Shown: one piece after another, positions 25,437-33,748 of the stretch
Layout: each line of letters begins with the position of its first letter
How positions within the stretch are numbered: position 1 is the first letter of the stretch
Assembly: GCA_038562555.1 (NCBI GenBank)
Contig: JBCFBK010000055.1
Span: forward strand, 1-35,486
Length of the DNA stretch: 35,486 nucleotides
Source: JBCFBK01 sp038562555
GTDB taxonomy: Bacteria > Bacteroidota > Bacteroidia > Bacteroidales > Prolixibacteraceae
Direction of reading: 5' to 3'
Position numbers and translations under genes: made by a program
The notes under the pieces: model-generated
The model's database searches: none
What the model saw: only the letters and a program-made list of their open reading frames with translations
What the model was told of the DNA's origin: nothing

Positions 25437-25677
25437 GCGGGATTGGTCCCATCAAAAATATCGTTCCTTAAATCCCTAGTTATTGAACACGACACCTTCT
25501 GAATGTTATTTACGTAGTTTTAGACAAGCACGATTTATTTTTCGAGGAACAACTGCCGACCGGCATCAGGGGGCTTGTGAGGGGACAATCCAACGTATGT
25601 TTGGACAATTCTTCAAAAAATTGAATAACATACAGCTGTTCAATCCTTAATCTGCCCAATGAAAATAATTTTGGTAT

Positions 25678-25709
25678 TTTGCCGGGAGATTTGAGTTTAT
25701 ATATATTTG
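25678..25709 (+). promoter_or_regulatory. Promoter of the PUL 3 sigma factor
   Basis: TTTG (25678-25681), 20 bases, then TATATTTG (25702-25709): both elements match the Bacteroidota -33/-7 consensus. Transcription should begin near 25716, leaving a leader of under 20 bases before the GTG start at 25734. Confidence 0.65.
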
Positions 25710-25733
25710 TAACGCTCAACCAAATAAATAAAC

Positions 25734-26366
25734 GTGAAAAACCAGCTTCCACAGAAAGACAAGGAATCGAAATTACGTGACTTATGGATGGATTTTAAAA
25801 GAGGTGACACTAATGCATTCGGAATTATTTACAGCGAGCATATCGATTTCTTGTTTAATTATGGAAGAAGCGTTACCAGAAATGTCGAAATAATCGAAGA
25901 TTCAATTCATGATTTATTTCTCTATGTGTTTTCCAAAAAAGATGAGATTATTACTCCGGATTACATTCAATACTATCTGTTAAAAGCATATAAACGAATT
26001 TTAATTGAGAAAATCAGGGCTGAAAGAAAAATCGAGACCAAAATTGATGATGGAGCGATAGGGTTCGACCTGGAGATTGAAACAGAAGGTATTGCAGAAA
26101 AGGAAATAGAGGAAAAAAAGATTACCTTGATTGAATCTCTGATTGAAAAGTTAGATCCAAAGAAGAAAGAAGTTATCTTTTTAAAATTCCAGAGCGGTTT
26201 GAGTTATGTCGAAATAGCTGAGATCGTAGGAATACAACCGTCGTCTGTTAAGCAAATTGTTTACCGTGTAATATCATCTTTCCATGAAATCGTAAAGGAC
26301 CACGCCATTGAATTATTGTTTCTTTTTTTTAAAAAATGCAAGGTGTGGATTTTCTTTGTATTATGA
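25734..26366 (+). CDS. ECF-type RNA polymerase sigma factor, PUL 3
   Basis: This 210-aa protein starts at a GTG. I keep it because the next in-frame ATG would remove residues that align with the start of the PUL 1 sigma factor, and the promoter fits. Region 2 is about 30-95 with IIEDSIHDLFLYVF, the same divergent form as in PUL 1. Region 4 is about 135-188 with LDPKKKEVIFLKFQSGLSYVEIAEIV and a recognition helix (PSSVKQIVYRVI). An acidic linker joins the two. The C-terminal tail AIELLFLFFKKCKVWIFFVL (191-210) is strongly hydrophobic. It should act on the PUL 3 susC promoter once released by the FecR encoded next to it. Confidence 0.9.
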   Translation: MKNQLPQKDKESKLRDLWMDFKRGDTNAFGIIYSEHIDFLFNYGRSVTRNVEIIEDSIHDLFLYVFSKKDEIITPDYIQYYLLKAYKRILIEKIRAERKIETKIDDGAIGFDLEIETEGIAEKEIEEKKITLIESLIEKLDPKKKEVIFLKFQSGLSYVEIAEIVGIQPSSVKQIVYRVISSFHEIVKDHAIELLFLFFKKCKVWIFFVL

Positions 26367-26455
26367 ATAGACTGTCCATTTAAGAAAAATAATTTCAGTT
26401 TTCTTGTAGACTTTTTTTGCTTTTCCCTACTATCTAATTGAATAAGCAAAAGAAG

Positions 26456-27493
26456 ATGGATCAAATCAACAAGTATATTTATAATCCGCTGTTTCTCAAA
26501 TGGGTCTATGAGAGCGATGGGAGTACCGACGAGTATTGGGATTACTATCTGGAAGAAAACCCCGGAGAGAAACCCATCATAATAGCATTAAAAGACGAAC
26601 TTAAACTTTTTCGCATTAAGAAACACAGTATTAGTCAGGATCAGAAGTCAAAACTTGCCCAAAAAATTGCGGCTCAAATAAAAGAGAAGAAACGCTCGTA
26701 CGGCATTTCTACATTTAGCAGCTCGATGATGAAGTATGCAGCTGTCTTTATTTTAGCTATCGCCCTGGGTTTTCTGCTTTTTTACTTAAAACATGATCAA
26801 TATCATCCTGATTCATATGTTGAAAGCTATACCACAGCAATCGCTGAAAACGGGCAAATATCCAAATTAATCTTACCGGACAGTTCGGTCGTTTGGCTGA
26901 ATTCAGGAACTCAAATTAAATACTCAACCGATTTTGCAAAGAAGAGGAGGGAGATTTCTCTTGAAGGTCAAGCCTTTTTCCAGGTAAAGACAAATGCAAA
27001 AATGCCATTTAAGGTGTTTTGCCGGGATATTGAAGTACATGTGCTTGGCACCTGTTTTAATGTAAATGCATATCCGGAGGACCAGGAAGTCAAGGTCATA
27101 TTGGAAACTGGGAAGGTTGAATTATTGAAGTCCTCTGATAATAATTTCAAATACATATTGGAACCGGGTCAAAAACTGACTTATAATAGCGTTTCGGACG
27201 AAGTTATTATCCGGAAAGTTGAACTGGATCGATATGTAAATTGGAAAGATAATATTTTAATTTTCAGGAAAGACCCCATGTCGGAAGTTGTGCCGGTATT
27301 ACAACGGAAATACAATATCGATCTGGAGATGGACATTCCAAATTTGGATAGTTATTTGTTTACGGCAACCATTACAGATGAATCGCTCAATGAAATTATA
27401 AAATCAATCGCATTCACATGCCGGGCTGATTTCAAAATAATTAAAAATCCCGACAAAAAAACGAAAGTAATTATAACGAAAAACAATAACTAA
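26456..27493 (+). CDS. FecR-family anti-sigma factor with DUF4974 domain, PUL 3
   Basis: I start this 345-aa protein at the ATG at 26456, which follows a purine-rich AAAAGAAG; a TTG six codons upstream (26438) is also open. The N-terminal cytoplasmic part covers about 90 residues. One membrane helix lies about 92-111 (AAVFILAIALGFLLFYL). The FecR domain is about 127-224 (LPDSSVVWLNSGTQIKYS, ISLEGQAFFQV, IEVHVLGTCFNVNAY, VILETGKVELL), and DUF4974 fills the C-terminus (FRKDPMSEVVPVLQRKYNIDL). Gene order gives it the PUL 3 sigma factor and STN-containing SusC as partners. The susC start lies 126 bases downstream, after two hairpins. Confidence 0.92.
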   Translation: MDQINKYIYNPLFLKWVYESDGSTDEYWDYYLEENPGEKPIIIALKDELKLFRIKKHSISQDQKSKLAQKIAAQIKEKKRSYGISTFSSSMMKYAAVFILAIALGFLLFYLKHDQYHPDSYVESYTTAIAENGQISKLILPDSSVVWLNSGTQIKYSTDFAKKRREISLEGQAFFQVKTNAKMPFKVFCRDIEVHVLGTCFNVNAYPEDQEVKVILETGKVELLKSSDNNFKYILEPGQKLTYNSVSDEVIIRKVELDRYVNWKDNILIFRKDPMSEVVPVLQRKYNIDLEMDIPNLDSYLFTATITDESLNEIIKSIAFTCRADFKIIKNPDKKTKVIITKNNN

Positions 27494-27527
27494 AAGCCTA
27501 TGCGAAAGTACAACTGATAAGTAAAAA

Positions 27528-27582
27528 AAAGGAGATGCTACCCACATCCCCTTTAATTACTGCCTGAAAAATTGACAGGCAG
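27528..27582 (+). promoter_or_regulatory. Two tandem hairpins in the fecR-susC gap, PUL 3
   Basis: Hairpin 1: AAAGGAGATG (27528-27537) with CATCCCCTTT (27545-27554), 9 of 10 pairs, 7-nt loop. Hairpin 2: CTGCCTG (27560-27566) with CAGGCAG (27576-27582), perfect, 9-nt loop. The first follows GTAAAAAAAAGGAGA, close to the GTAAAAAAGGAGA at the start of the PUL 1 hairpin. Neither is followed by a clean T-run. Confidence 0.6.
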
Positions 27583-27619
27583 AATAATTTGATAGATAAC
27601 TTCAAATCAAAACAAATTT

Positions 27620-30600
27620 ATGAAAAAAAATCAAATTCTAATGACTTCAGGTTATGCTAAAATCTGGAGATCCAAACTATGTAGGAGTATGAGGATAATG
27701 CTTTTTGTGCTATTTGCAGCGGTCTCGCAGGTATTTGCGACAAACCTGTATTCTCAAAGCACTCGTTTAAGCCTGAATATGAAAGATTCTGAGATTAAAG
27801 ATGTTCTGCAGGAAATAGAAAACAGGACATCATTCTTCTTTATGTATAACGCAGCACAGGTCAATGTCAGCAAAAAAGTAAACATTGAGTGCGAGAGCAT
27901 GCCTGTTTCTGAAATATTGAAGGAATTGTTCCGGGACACCAACGTCATTTTTGAAATAAATAACCGGCAGATCGCTTTAACCGTAAGTGAAGGTCGTTCA
28001 ATGCAACCAGTCGGAAAGGTAAGTGGAACGGTCACAGACTCCTCCGGTGACGTCCTTCCCGGAGTTGCAATTACTATAAAAGGAATTACCCAGGGAACCG
28101 TTAGCGACTTCGAGGGGAAGTACACTCTTTCCAATGTTCCGGATAATGCAATACTGGTATTTTCGTTTGTGGGGATGAGGACCAAAGAAATTTCGGTAGC
28201 CGGAAAAGCCTTGGTTAATGTGGAACTGGAAGAAGAGACAATCGGGATTGAAGAAGTAGTTGCTGTTGGGTACGGTTCGATGAAAAAGGTGAATCTTACA
28301 GGCGCGATCAGTAACATACAATCCGAAGATCTTAACCGAAGCCGTACATCAACAGTTTCCCAGGCATTAATAGGTAAAATGGCCGGAGTTCAGACCAGAT
28401 TAATGGACGGAAGGCCAGGGGCCAGCGCTCAGTTACAAATCCGCAACCTCGGAACACCATTATACATAATTGATGGTATTCCAGGGACAGCCAGTGATTT
28501 TAACAATATTGATGTCAACGATATCGAAAATATTTCCGTTCTAAAAGATGCTTCTGCTGCCATATATGGAATTCGGGCGGGCAATGGGGTTGTTTTAATA
28601 ACGACTAAATTAGGCGTTGAACAAAAGAAACCCAGAATAAATATCAATGCTTATTATGGCTTACAAGGATTTACAAGATTTCCTCAGCAGGCAAATGCAT
28701 ATCAGTACATGAGAGGTCTTGCCGAGTCATCGCAAAACCTGCGACAGGCAACAACAATAACACCAGAGGAACTTGGTAAATGGAAAGAAGGGAAAAAACT
28801 TTCGGATGGAGATTATCGAAGTATGGATTATCTGGACTATATGATTGGCTCATCTCCGCAAATCTATATCAATCCAAGCGCCACCGGCGGGACAGACCGG
28901 TTTAAATATCATTTTTCATTAAGCCATCTGGATCAGAAAGCAACGATCGAAAGTTATTTTTTTAAACGCTCTTCTGTACAGGCGAATCTGGAGGCAAGCC
29001 TTGCGAAAGGATTTAGAATAGGAACACAAATCAGCGGACGCGTTGAACACAGGCATCAGGCGGGAGTACCCGGCGACGACTACAGCGCCGTTTTTAATGT
29101 TATTACCAAAATGTGGCCCACCGAAAGGCCATACGCAAACGATAATCCAAAGTACATTAACAGCACCCACAGTATTAATGTCAACCCGGCTACTTATGTG
29201 GAAGATGTTACAGGCTGGAATGATGTCCTCAACCGTGTTGTCCGGACGAATCTTTATGGTATTTATGATTTTGATTTTGGGCTTCAAATAAAGGGAACGT
29301 ATTCGTATCAATATGCAGGATGGACTGATGATGGTCAGGAAAAAACATACGATGCCTATAAATATGATCCGGCTTCTGATACCTATCATGTTGTAATGGG
29401 TGGAGGAAATCAGAATCCGATAAGAAGAACAAGCAGAAGAAACATAGAAGATAAATTTGCGCAACTTCAGGTGAGTTACGACAAAACCATAAAGGACCAT
29501 TCAGTTTCTGCCGTGATCGCTTATGAACGATCTGAAAATGACAACACTTATCTATTTGCCCGTACTGTGCCTAAGACGAATTATATGCCTATCATGCTCT
29601 TCGAAGAATTGAATTCATTTACTGACGAATGGACACAACAAGCAAGAGCCAGCTATATAGGAAGATTCAATTATAACTATAAAGGCAGATACCTTCTTGA
29701 ATTTTTAGGCAGATACGATGGTTCCTATTTATATTCTTCTGACAAACGATGGGGTTTTTTCCCGGGCATATCAATGGGTTGGCGAATTTCTGACGAGTCA
29801 TTCTTTACTTCAACCTTAGCTAATGTTTTTTCCGACTTAAAACTACGAGTCTCTTATGGGCAGGTAGGCAGTGAAACTGGTGTTTCCGCCTATGATTACC
29901 TGGGTGGTTTTAACTGGGCACAAGGAAATTATATGTTTGACGGGAATCTGGTGACCGGGATTCAACCGAGAGGGCTACCAGTGACAAATCTTTCGTGGGT
30001 AACCATGGAATCGATCAACTTAGGTCTTGACTTTTCTTTCCTGAAAAATAAATTATCAGGACAACTTGATCTCTTTAAAAGAAAAGTTACAGGTATTCCC
30101 GCAGCTAAATACGATGTATTGCTCCCCAGCGAGGTAGGTTATACTTTACCCAATGAAAATCTTAATTCCACCGCGAATCTCGGAATTGAGGGAATGATAC
30201 AGTATCGGGGGAATGTCAGAGATTTGAACTATTCAGTCGGCATAAATGCAACACTGTCGCGTCAGAAACTATTACATACATACAAACCAAGATTTGGCAA
30301 TCTATATGATGAATACCGGAATTCTACCGAAATGCGGTGGGGGGAAAACACCTGGGGTTACCATTGTATCGGACAGTTTCAATCGCAGGAAGAAATTGAT
30401 ACTCATCCTGTAAATATTGACGGACAAGGGAACAGGACTCTTTTGCCCGGGGACTTGATCTATGAAGATTTTAATGGAGATAACATTGTCAATTCATACG
30501 ACGAACAGCCAATTTCCTACAGGACCACACAGGATAATCCGTATCTGAATTTTGGAGTAAGCAGCTCCTTTTATTACAAAGGTTTCAGTATCGCCATGGA

Positions 30601-31048
30601 TTTTTCAGGAGCAACCATGCAGTCCTTTTTTCTTAACAGAGAACTGAAGATCCCCTACTACGACAATGGGAACTCGCCCGCTTTCCTTTTAGAAGACCGA
30701 TGGCATCGTGAAGATCCGTTTGACCCAAGCAGTGCCTGGATCCCGGGAACCTATCCTGCTGTTCGTAAAAATATGACGAGTCATTCAAATTTTAAAACGA
30801 ATGATTTCTACCATGTCAATATGACCTATTTCAGAATGAAAAATTTCGAAATAGGTTACGACTTTCCGTTTAAATTTTTTGGAAATACCACCGATTCCAA
30901 TATCAGGATTTATACAAATATCTCAAACCTGTTTTCAATTGACAATGTTGGGAAAAAATTTGGCATTGATCCCGAGGTTGCTGATTTTGGTGGTAGAGTC
31001 TATCCCCAAACCAGGGTATATAATTTCGGTCTGGTTTTATCTCTTTAA
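27620..31048 (+). CDS. SusC/RagA-family TonB-dependent transducer with STN domain, PUL 3
   Basis: This 1142-aa outer-membrane protein has a signal peptide to about residue 46 (LYSQS). STN is about 48-121, the carboxypeptidase-D-like domain about 134-204 (VSGTVTDSSGDVLPGV), the plug about 210-335 (EEVVAVGYGSMKKVNLTGAI; LKDASAAIYGIRAGNGVVLITT), then the barrel, ending NFGLVLSL. A DFNGDNIVNSYD loop near the C-terminus resembles the calcium-type loop of the PUL 1 protein. In the plug the usual ALYGARGANG is replaced by AIYGIRAGNG. Its role is glycan import with SusD3 and signalling to FecR3 through STN. Confidence 0.96.
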   Translation: MKKNQILMTSGYAKIWRSKLCRSMRIMLFVLFAAVSQVFATNLYSQSTRLSLNMKDSEIKDVLQEIENRTSFFFMYNAAQVNVSKKVNIECESMPVSEILKELFRDTNVIFEINNRQIALTVSEGRSMQPVGKVSGTVTDSSGDVLPGVAITIKGITQGTVSDFEGKYTLSNVPDNAILVFSFVGMRTKEISVAGKALVNVELEEETIGIEEVVAVGYGSMKKVNLTGAISNIQSEDLNRSRTSTVSQALIGKMAGVQTRLMDGRPGASAQLQIRNLGTPLYIIDGIPGTASDFNNIDVNDIENISVLKDASAAIYGIRAGNGVVLITTKLGVEQKKPRININAYYGLQGFTRFPQQANAYQYMRGLAESSQNLRQATTITPEELGKWKEGKKLSDGDYRSMDYLDYMIGSSPQIYINPSATGGTDRFKYHFSLSHLDQKATIESYFFKRSSVQANLEASLAKGFRIGTQISGRVEHRHQAGVPGDDYSAVFNVITKMWPTERPYANDNPKYINSTHSINVNPATYVEDVTGWNDVLNRVVRTNLYGIYDFDFGLQIKGTYSYQYAGWTDDGQEKTYDAYKYDPASDTYHVVMGGGNQNPIRRTSRRNIEDKFAQLQVSYDKTIKDHSVSAVIAYERSENDNTYLFARTVPKTNYMPIMLFEELNSFTDEWTQQARASYIGRFNYNYKGRYLLEFLGRYDGSYLYSSDKRWGFFPGISMGWRISDESFFTSTLANVFSDLKLRVSYGQVGSETGVSAYDYLGGFNWAQGNYMFDGNLVTGIQPRGLPVTNLSWVTMESINLGLDFSFLKNKLSGQLDLFKRKVTGIPAAKYDVLLPSEVGYTLPNENLNSTANLGIEGMIQYRGNVRDLNYSVGINATLSRQKLLHTYKPRFGNLYDEYRNSTEMRWGENTWGYHCIGQFQSQEEIDTHPVNIDGQGNRTLLPGDLIYEDFNGDNIVNSYDEQPISYRTTQDNPYLNFGVSSSFYYKGFSIAMDFSGATMQSFFLNRELKIPYYDNGNSPAFLLEDRWHREDPFDPSSAWIPGTYPAVRKNMTSHSNFKTNDFYHVNMTYFRMKNFEIGYDFPFKFFGNTTDSNIRIYTNISNLFSIDNVGKKFGIDPEVADFGGRVYPQTRVYNFGLVLSL

Positions 31049-31063
31049 TTAACATCCTGAATC

Positions 31064-32950
31064 ATGAAAATATTCAAGTTTTTATTAGTCGGTATCCTTT
31101 TTCAGATAAATTTAAGTTGCGACAATGACTTTCTGGAATTGAAGCCCAAGAACATTCTGCTGGAAGACCAGGTGTGGAATGATGAGTCCATGATAAAAAG
31201 TCTGTTAGCAAATTATTATAACAGACTACCAACAAATTACTCGCTTTACGAAAACGAAAGGTATTTTGCCGAATTAGATGAAGCTGTTGCTGTAAATAGT
31301 CCGGAAAGCGGAATGAATTTAGATGACAATAACATTATTTCATATTCTTACGACAGATGGACACTTTGGAACTATTCATTGATAAGAGATATCAATCTTG
31401 CAATTGAAGGAATCAGGGATTACTCGAAAGAACTTACTTCTGTCAAAAAAGACTCCTATTATGCCGAATTCAGGTTCTTGCGTGCATTTTGTTATTTCGA
31501 ACTGGTAAAAAGGATGGGTGGGGTCCCCATTATTGAAGAACAATTAATATACGATTACAATGGCGACCCAAGCTATCTTGCAAAACCGCGCAGTAAGGAA
31601 GAAGAAGTGTATGATTTCATTGCCAGTGAATGTGATGAGATTAAAGATATTATCGGCAATGGCGAAAGTCTGACCAGGGCGAATAAGTATTCTGTCCTCG
31701 CGCTGAAGAGCAGGGCCATGTTGTATGCTGCGTCAATCTGCAAGTATAATAACCTGATGGAGAGTCCGATAACATTGCCTGGTGCTGAAGTCGGGATTTC
31801 TGCGGATAAGGCAAATGGATATTACAAAGCGGCGCTTGAGGCAGCAAAGGAGGTAATTGCCAGCAACAATTTTGCACTCTATCGGAATGATGCCGATCCC
31901 AGGGAAAACTTTTATCAGGCTATCGTCACAAAATCGAACAATCCGGAAGTTATTTTAGCGATGGATTTTAATATTGTGAAAAAGCACAATTTTTCCTACC
32001 ACCAAATATGCCGTACCATGCGGGAAGATAACCTTTCCTCATCCGGTATTTCTCCCTCCCTTAATTTGGTTGAAGCATATGAATACCTCGATGGAACGCC
32101 CGGTACTTTACATGGGCTTGGCGACGGAAGCAATACAGCAGGCGGTCAGGTTAATTGGATCTTTTATGACAATCCTGCCGATATCTTTGCCAACAAGGAT
32201 GCCCGGCTTTACGGGACGATCATTTATCCGGGAACCTCATTTAAGGGGGTTAATGCAAATATTCAGGCAGGGGTATACGTCTGGAATAATTCCGTTAATA
32301 AATACGACCGGATTGAATCATCAACTTTAGGGTCAAAGTATACCGACGGAGAGACGCTCACCGGTTTAGGCGGACCTGTACGCTCAGGAAGTGAAGTATC
32401 CAACACCGGTTTCTACCTGCGAAAGTATATTGACCCGGAACCAATGTCAAGCGCACGCGGCATCGGATCTGCGGTCTGGTGGATAAAATTCAGGTATGCT
32501 GAAATTTTGTTAAATGCAGCCGAGGCCGCTTTTGAGCTGGGAGGTGAAAATATGGAGGATGCTGTTCGATATGTGAATGAACTAAGAGAAAGAGCTGGCT
32601 TTCCTCCAAATAGCCTTAATGCATCAACACTAACAATCGATCGAATAAGGAATGAACGTAGAGTTGAATTTGCATTCGAAGATCATCGGTTATGGGATGT
32701 AAAGCGCTGGCGGGTTGCTCATAAATTGTGGGATGGCACAAGCACCAATCGCGATGCAAATATCTATGCCCTATACTGCTATCGTATTGTTCATCCGGGT
32801 AGCCCTAATCATGGGAAGTATGTCTTCGATAAATTCGTAGCTCCCAATTTCAAAACTCCCAGATTCTTTCAGTTAGGAAATTATTACTCAAGAATCGGCC
32901 AGACTATTTTAGATAACAATTCATTAATTGTAAAAAACCCGTTTCATTAA
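31064..32950 (+). CDS. SusD/RagB-family surface glycan-binding lipoprotein, PUL 3
   Basis: This 628-aa lipoprotein has Cys19 as its lipid site (INLSC). SusD segments are YAEFRFLRAFCYFELVKRMGG in the helical half, and KFRYAEILLNAAEAAFELGG plus IRNERRVEFAFEDHRLWDVKRW in the C-terminal half. It begins 15 bases after susC. It should bind glycan at the cell surface and hand it to SusC. The middle of the protein, around the GLGDGSNTAGGQVNW segment, contains long loops that would shape the ligand site. Confidence 0.96.
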   Translation: MKIFKFLLVGILFQINLSCDNDFLELKPKNILLEDQVWNDESMIKSLLANYYNRLPTNYSLYENERYFAELDEAVAVNSPESGMNLDDNNIISYSYDRWTLWNYSLIRDINLAIEGIRDYSKELTSVKKDSYYAEFRFLRAFCYFELVKRMGGVPIIEEQLIYDYNGDPSYLAKPRSKEEEVYDFIASECDEIKDIIGNGESLTRANKYSVLALKSRAMLYAASICKYNNLMESPITLPGAEVGISADKANGYYKAALEAAKEVIASNNFALYRNDADPRENFYQAIVTKSNNPEVILAMDFNIVKKHNFSYHQICRTMREDNLSSSGISPSLNLVEAYEYLDGTPGTLHGLGDGSNTAGGQVNWIFYDNPADIFANKDARLYGTIIYPGTSFKGVNANIQAGVYVWNNSVNKYDRIESSTLGSKYTDGETLTGLGGPVRSGSEVSNTGFYLRKYIDPEPMSSARGIGSAVWWIKFRYAEILLNAAEAAFELGGENMEDAVRYVNELRERAGFPPNSLNASTLTIDRIRNERRVEFAFEDHRLWDVKRWRVAHKLWDGTSTNRDANIYALYCYRIVHPGSPNHGKYVFDKFVAPNFKTPRFFQLGNYYSRIGQTILDNNSLIVKNPFH

Positions 32951-32961
32951 TCCTTCGCGTT

Positions 32962-33633
32962 ATGAAAAAAATATTCTCATCATTGATATTGTTAATCTTT
33001 GCTCTCGCTGTTACGAATTGCGAATATGACAACTATGATCCGCCTGCTTCTTTTTTATCGGGGACAGTAACATATCATAATGTTCCTGTTGGCGTACGAT
33101 CGGGAGCAACTAAACTTGAACTCTGGCAATATGGTTTTGCACTGCGTAAAAAGATAGATATATCCATTGATCAGGACGGGACATTTTCGGCCAGGCTGTT
33201 TGATGGGAACTATAAGCTCGTCAGATTAAGCGGTGCCCCCTGGGAAAACAGAACCGATAGTATCGATGTACAGATAAAAGGGGAAACTTTTGTCAATGTA
33301 CAGGTAGAACCCTATTTTATTATTTCGGGAGAATCATTTCAGAAAACCGGGGATGAAATAAAATCATTATGTACCGTAACGCAATTAGGAGCGAGACGTA
33401 TCGAAAGTCTTACATTATATATAGGAACTACCAATATCGTAGACGCCAACAATAATGTCCTTTCAAATACGCTAAACGCTTCGTCGCTGACTGATTTAAA
33501 TATCCCCAAAAGCAATGTTTTATTACTCAGTGAAACGTTGAAGCAGCAGAAGTATATTTTTGTCAGGCTGGGCGTGAAAGCAACAGGGATAGCGGAACGT
33601 TTTTACACACCGGTCAAAAAAATAGACCTGTAA
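32962..33633 (+). CDS. DUF3823-family PUL lipoprotein
   Basis: This 223-aa lipoprotein has Cys20 as its lipid site (AVTNC). The mature part opens with EYDNYDPPASFLSGTVTYH, then LELWQYGF, DQDGTFSARLFDGNYKLVRL and PWENRTDSIDV, the pattern of DUF3823 (a carboxypeptidase-regulatory-like beta-sandwich). A second beta domain follows (about 115-223). DUF3823 proteins usually sit immediately after susD, as here (11 bases). The likely role is a surface glycan-binding or scaffold protein, but direct evidence for the family's function is limited. A 115-base gap without a clear hairpin separates it from the GH51-like gene. Confidence 0.85.
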   Translation: MKKIFSSLILLIFALAVTNCEYDNYDPPASFLSGTVTYHNVPVGVRSGATKLELWQYGFALRKKIDISIDQDGTFSARLFDGNYKLVRLSGAPWENRTDSIDVQIKGETFVNVQVEPYFIISGESFQKTGDEIKSLCTVTQLGARRIESLTLYIGTTNIVDANNNVLSNTLNASSLTDLNIPKSNVLLLSETLKQQKYIFVRLGVKATGIAERFYTPVKKIDL

Positions 33634-33748
33634 AAGAGTAGTACAAAATGAACTTTTGCACTTAACAGATTGATCGTCATGAAATTACGGGTTTGGAACA
33701 GTGCAGAAGTTTACTTTATTAATCGTAAACTAAAATAAAGGCCATACC

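Larger units (their letters stand above)
24823..25733. other. Spacer between divergent PULs 2 and 3, with attachment-site features
   Basis: No intact gene is visible in these 911 bases. They hold the promoters of the two divergent sigma genes, a leucine-type tRNA 3' end (25332-25356), its terminator (25363-25396) and paired 12-bp repeats on both sides. At 25480-25610 a + strand frame without a start encodes LFFEEQLPTGIRGLVRGQSN and stops soon after; it may be a fragment of a lost gene of unknown family. Confidence 0.6.

Noticed and set aside
25244..25458. CRISPR-like array
   Set aside because: Units are 12 bp, only four to five copies, with no regular spacers and no cas genes in the window.
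25510..25752. 80-codon minus-strand frame ahead of the PUL 3 sigma gene
   Set aside because: It overlaps the sigma start and its promoter, and has no recognisable domain.
28919..29500. 193-codon minus-strand frame inside susC of PUL 3
   Set aside because: Shadow of a well-supported SusC barrel; isoleucine-rich translation without domain.
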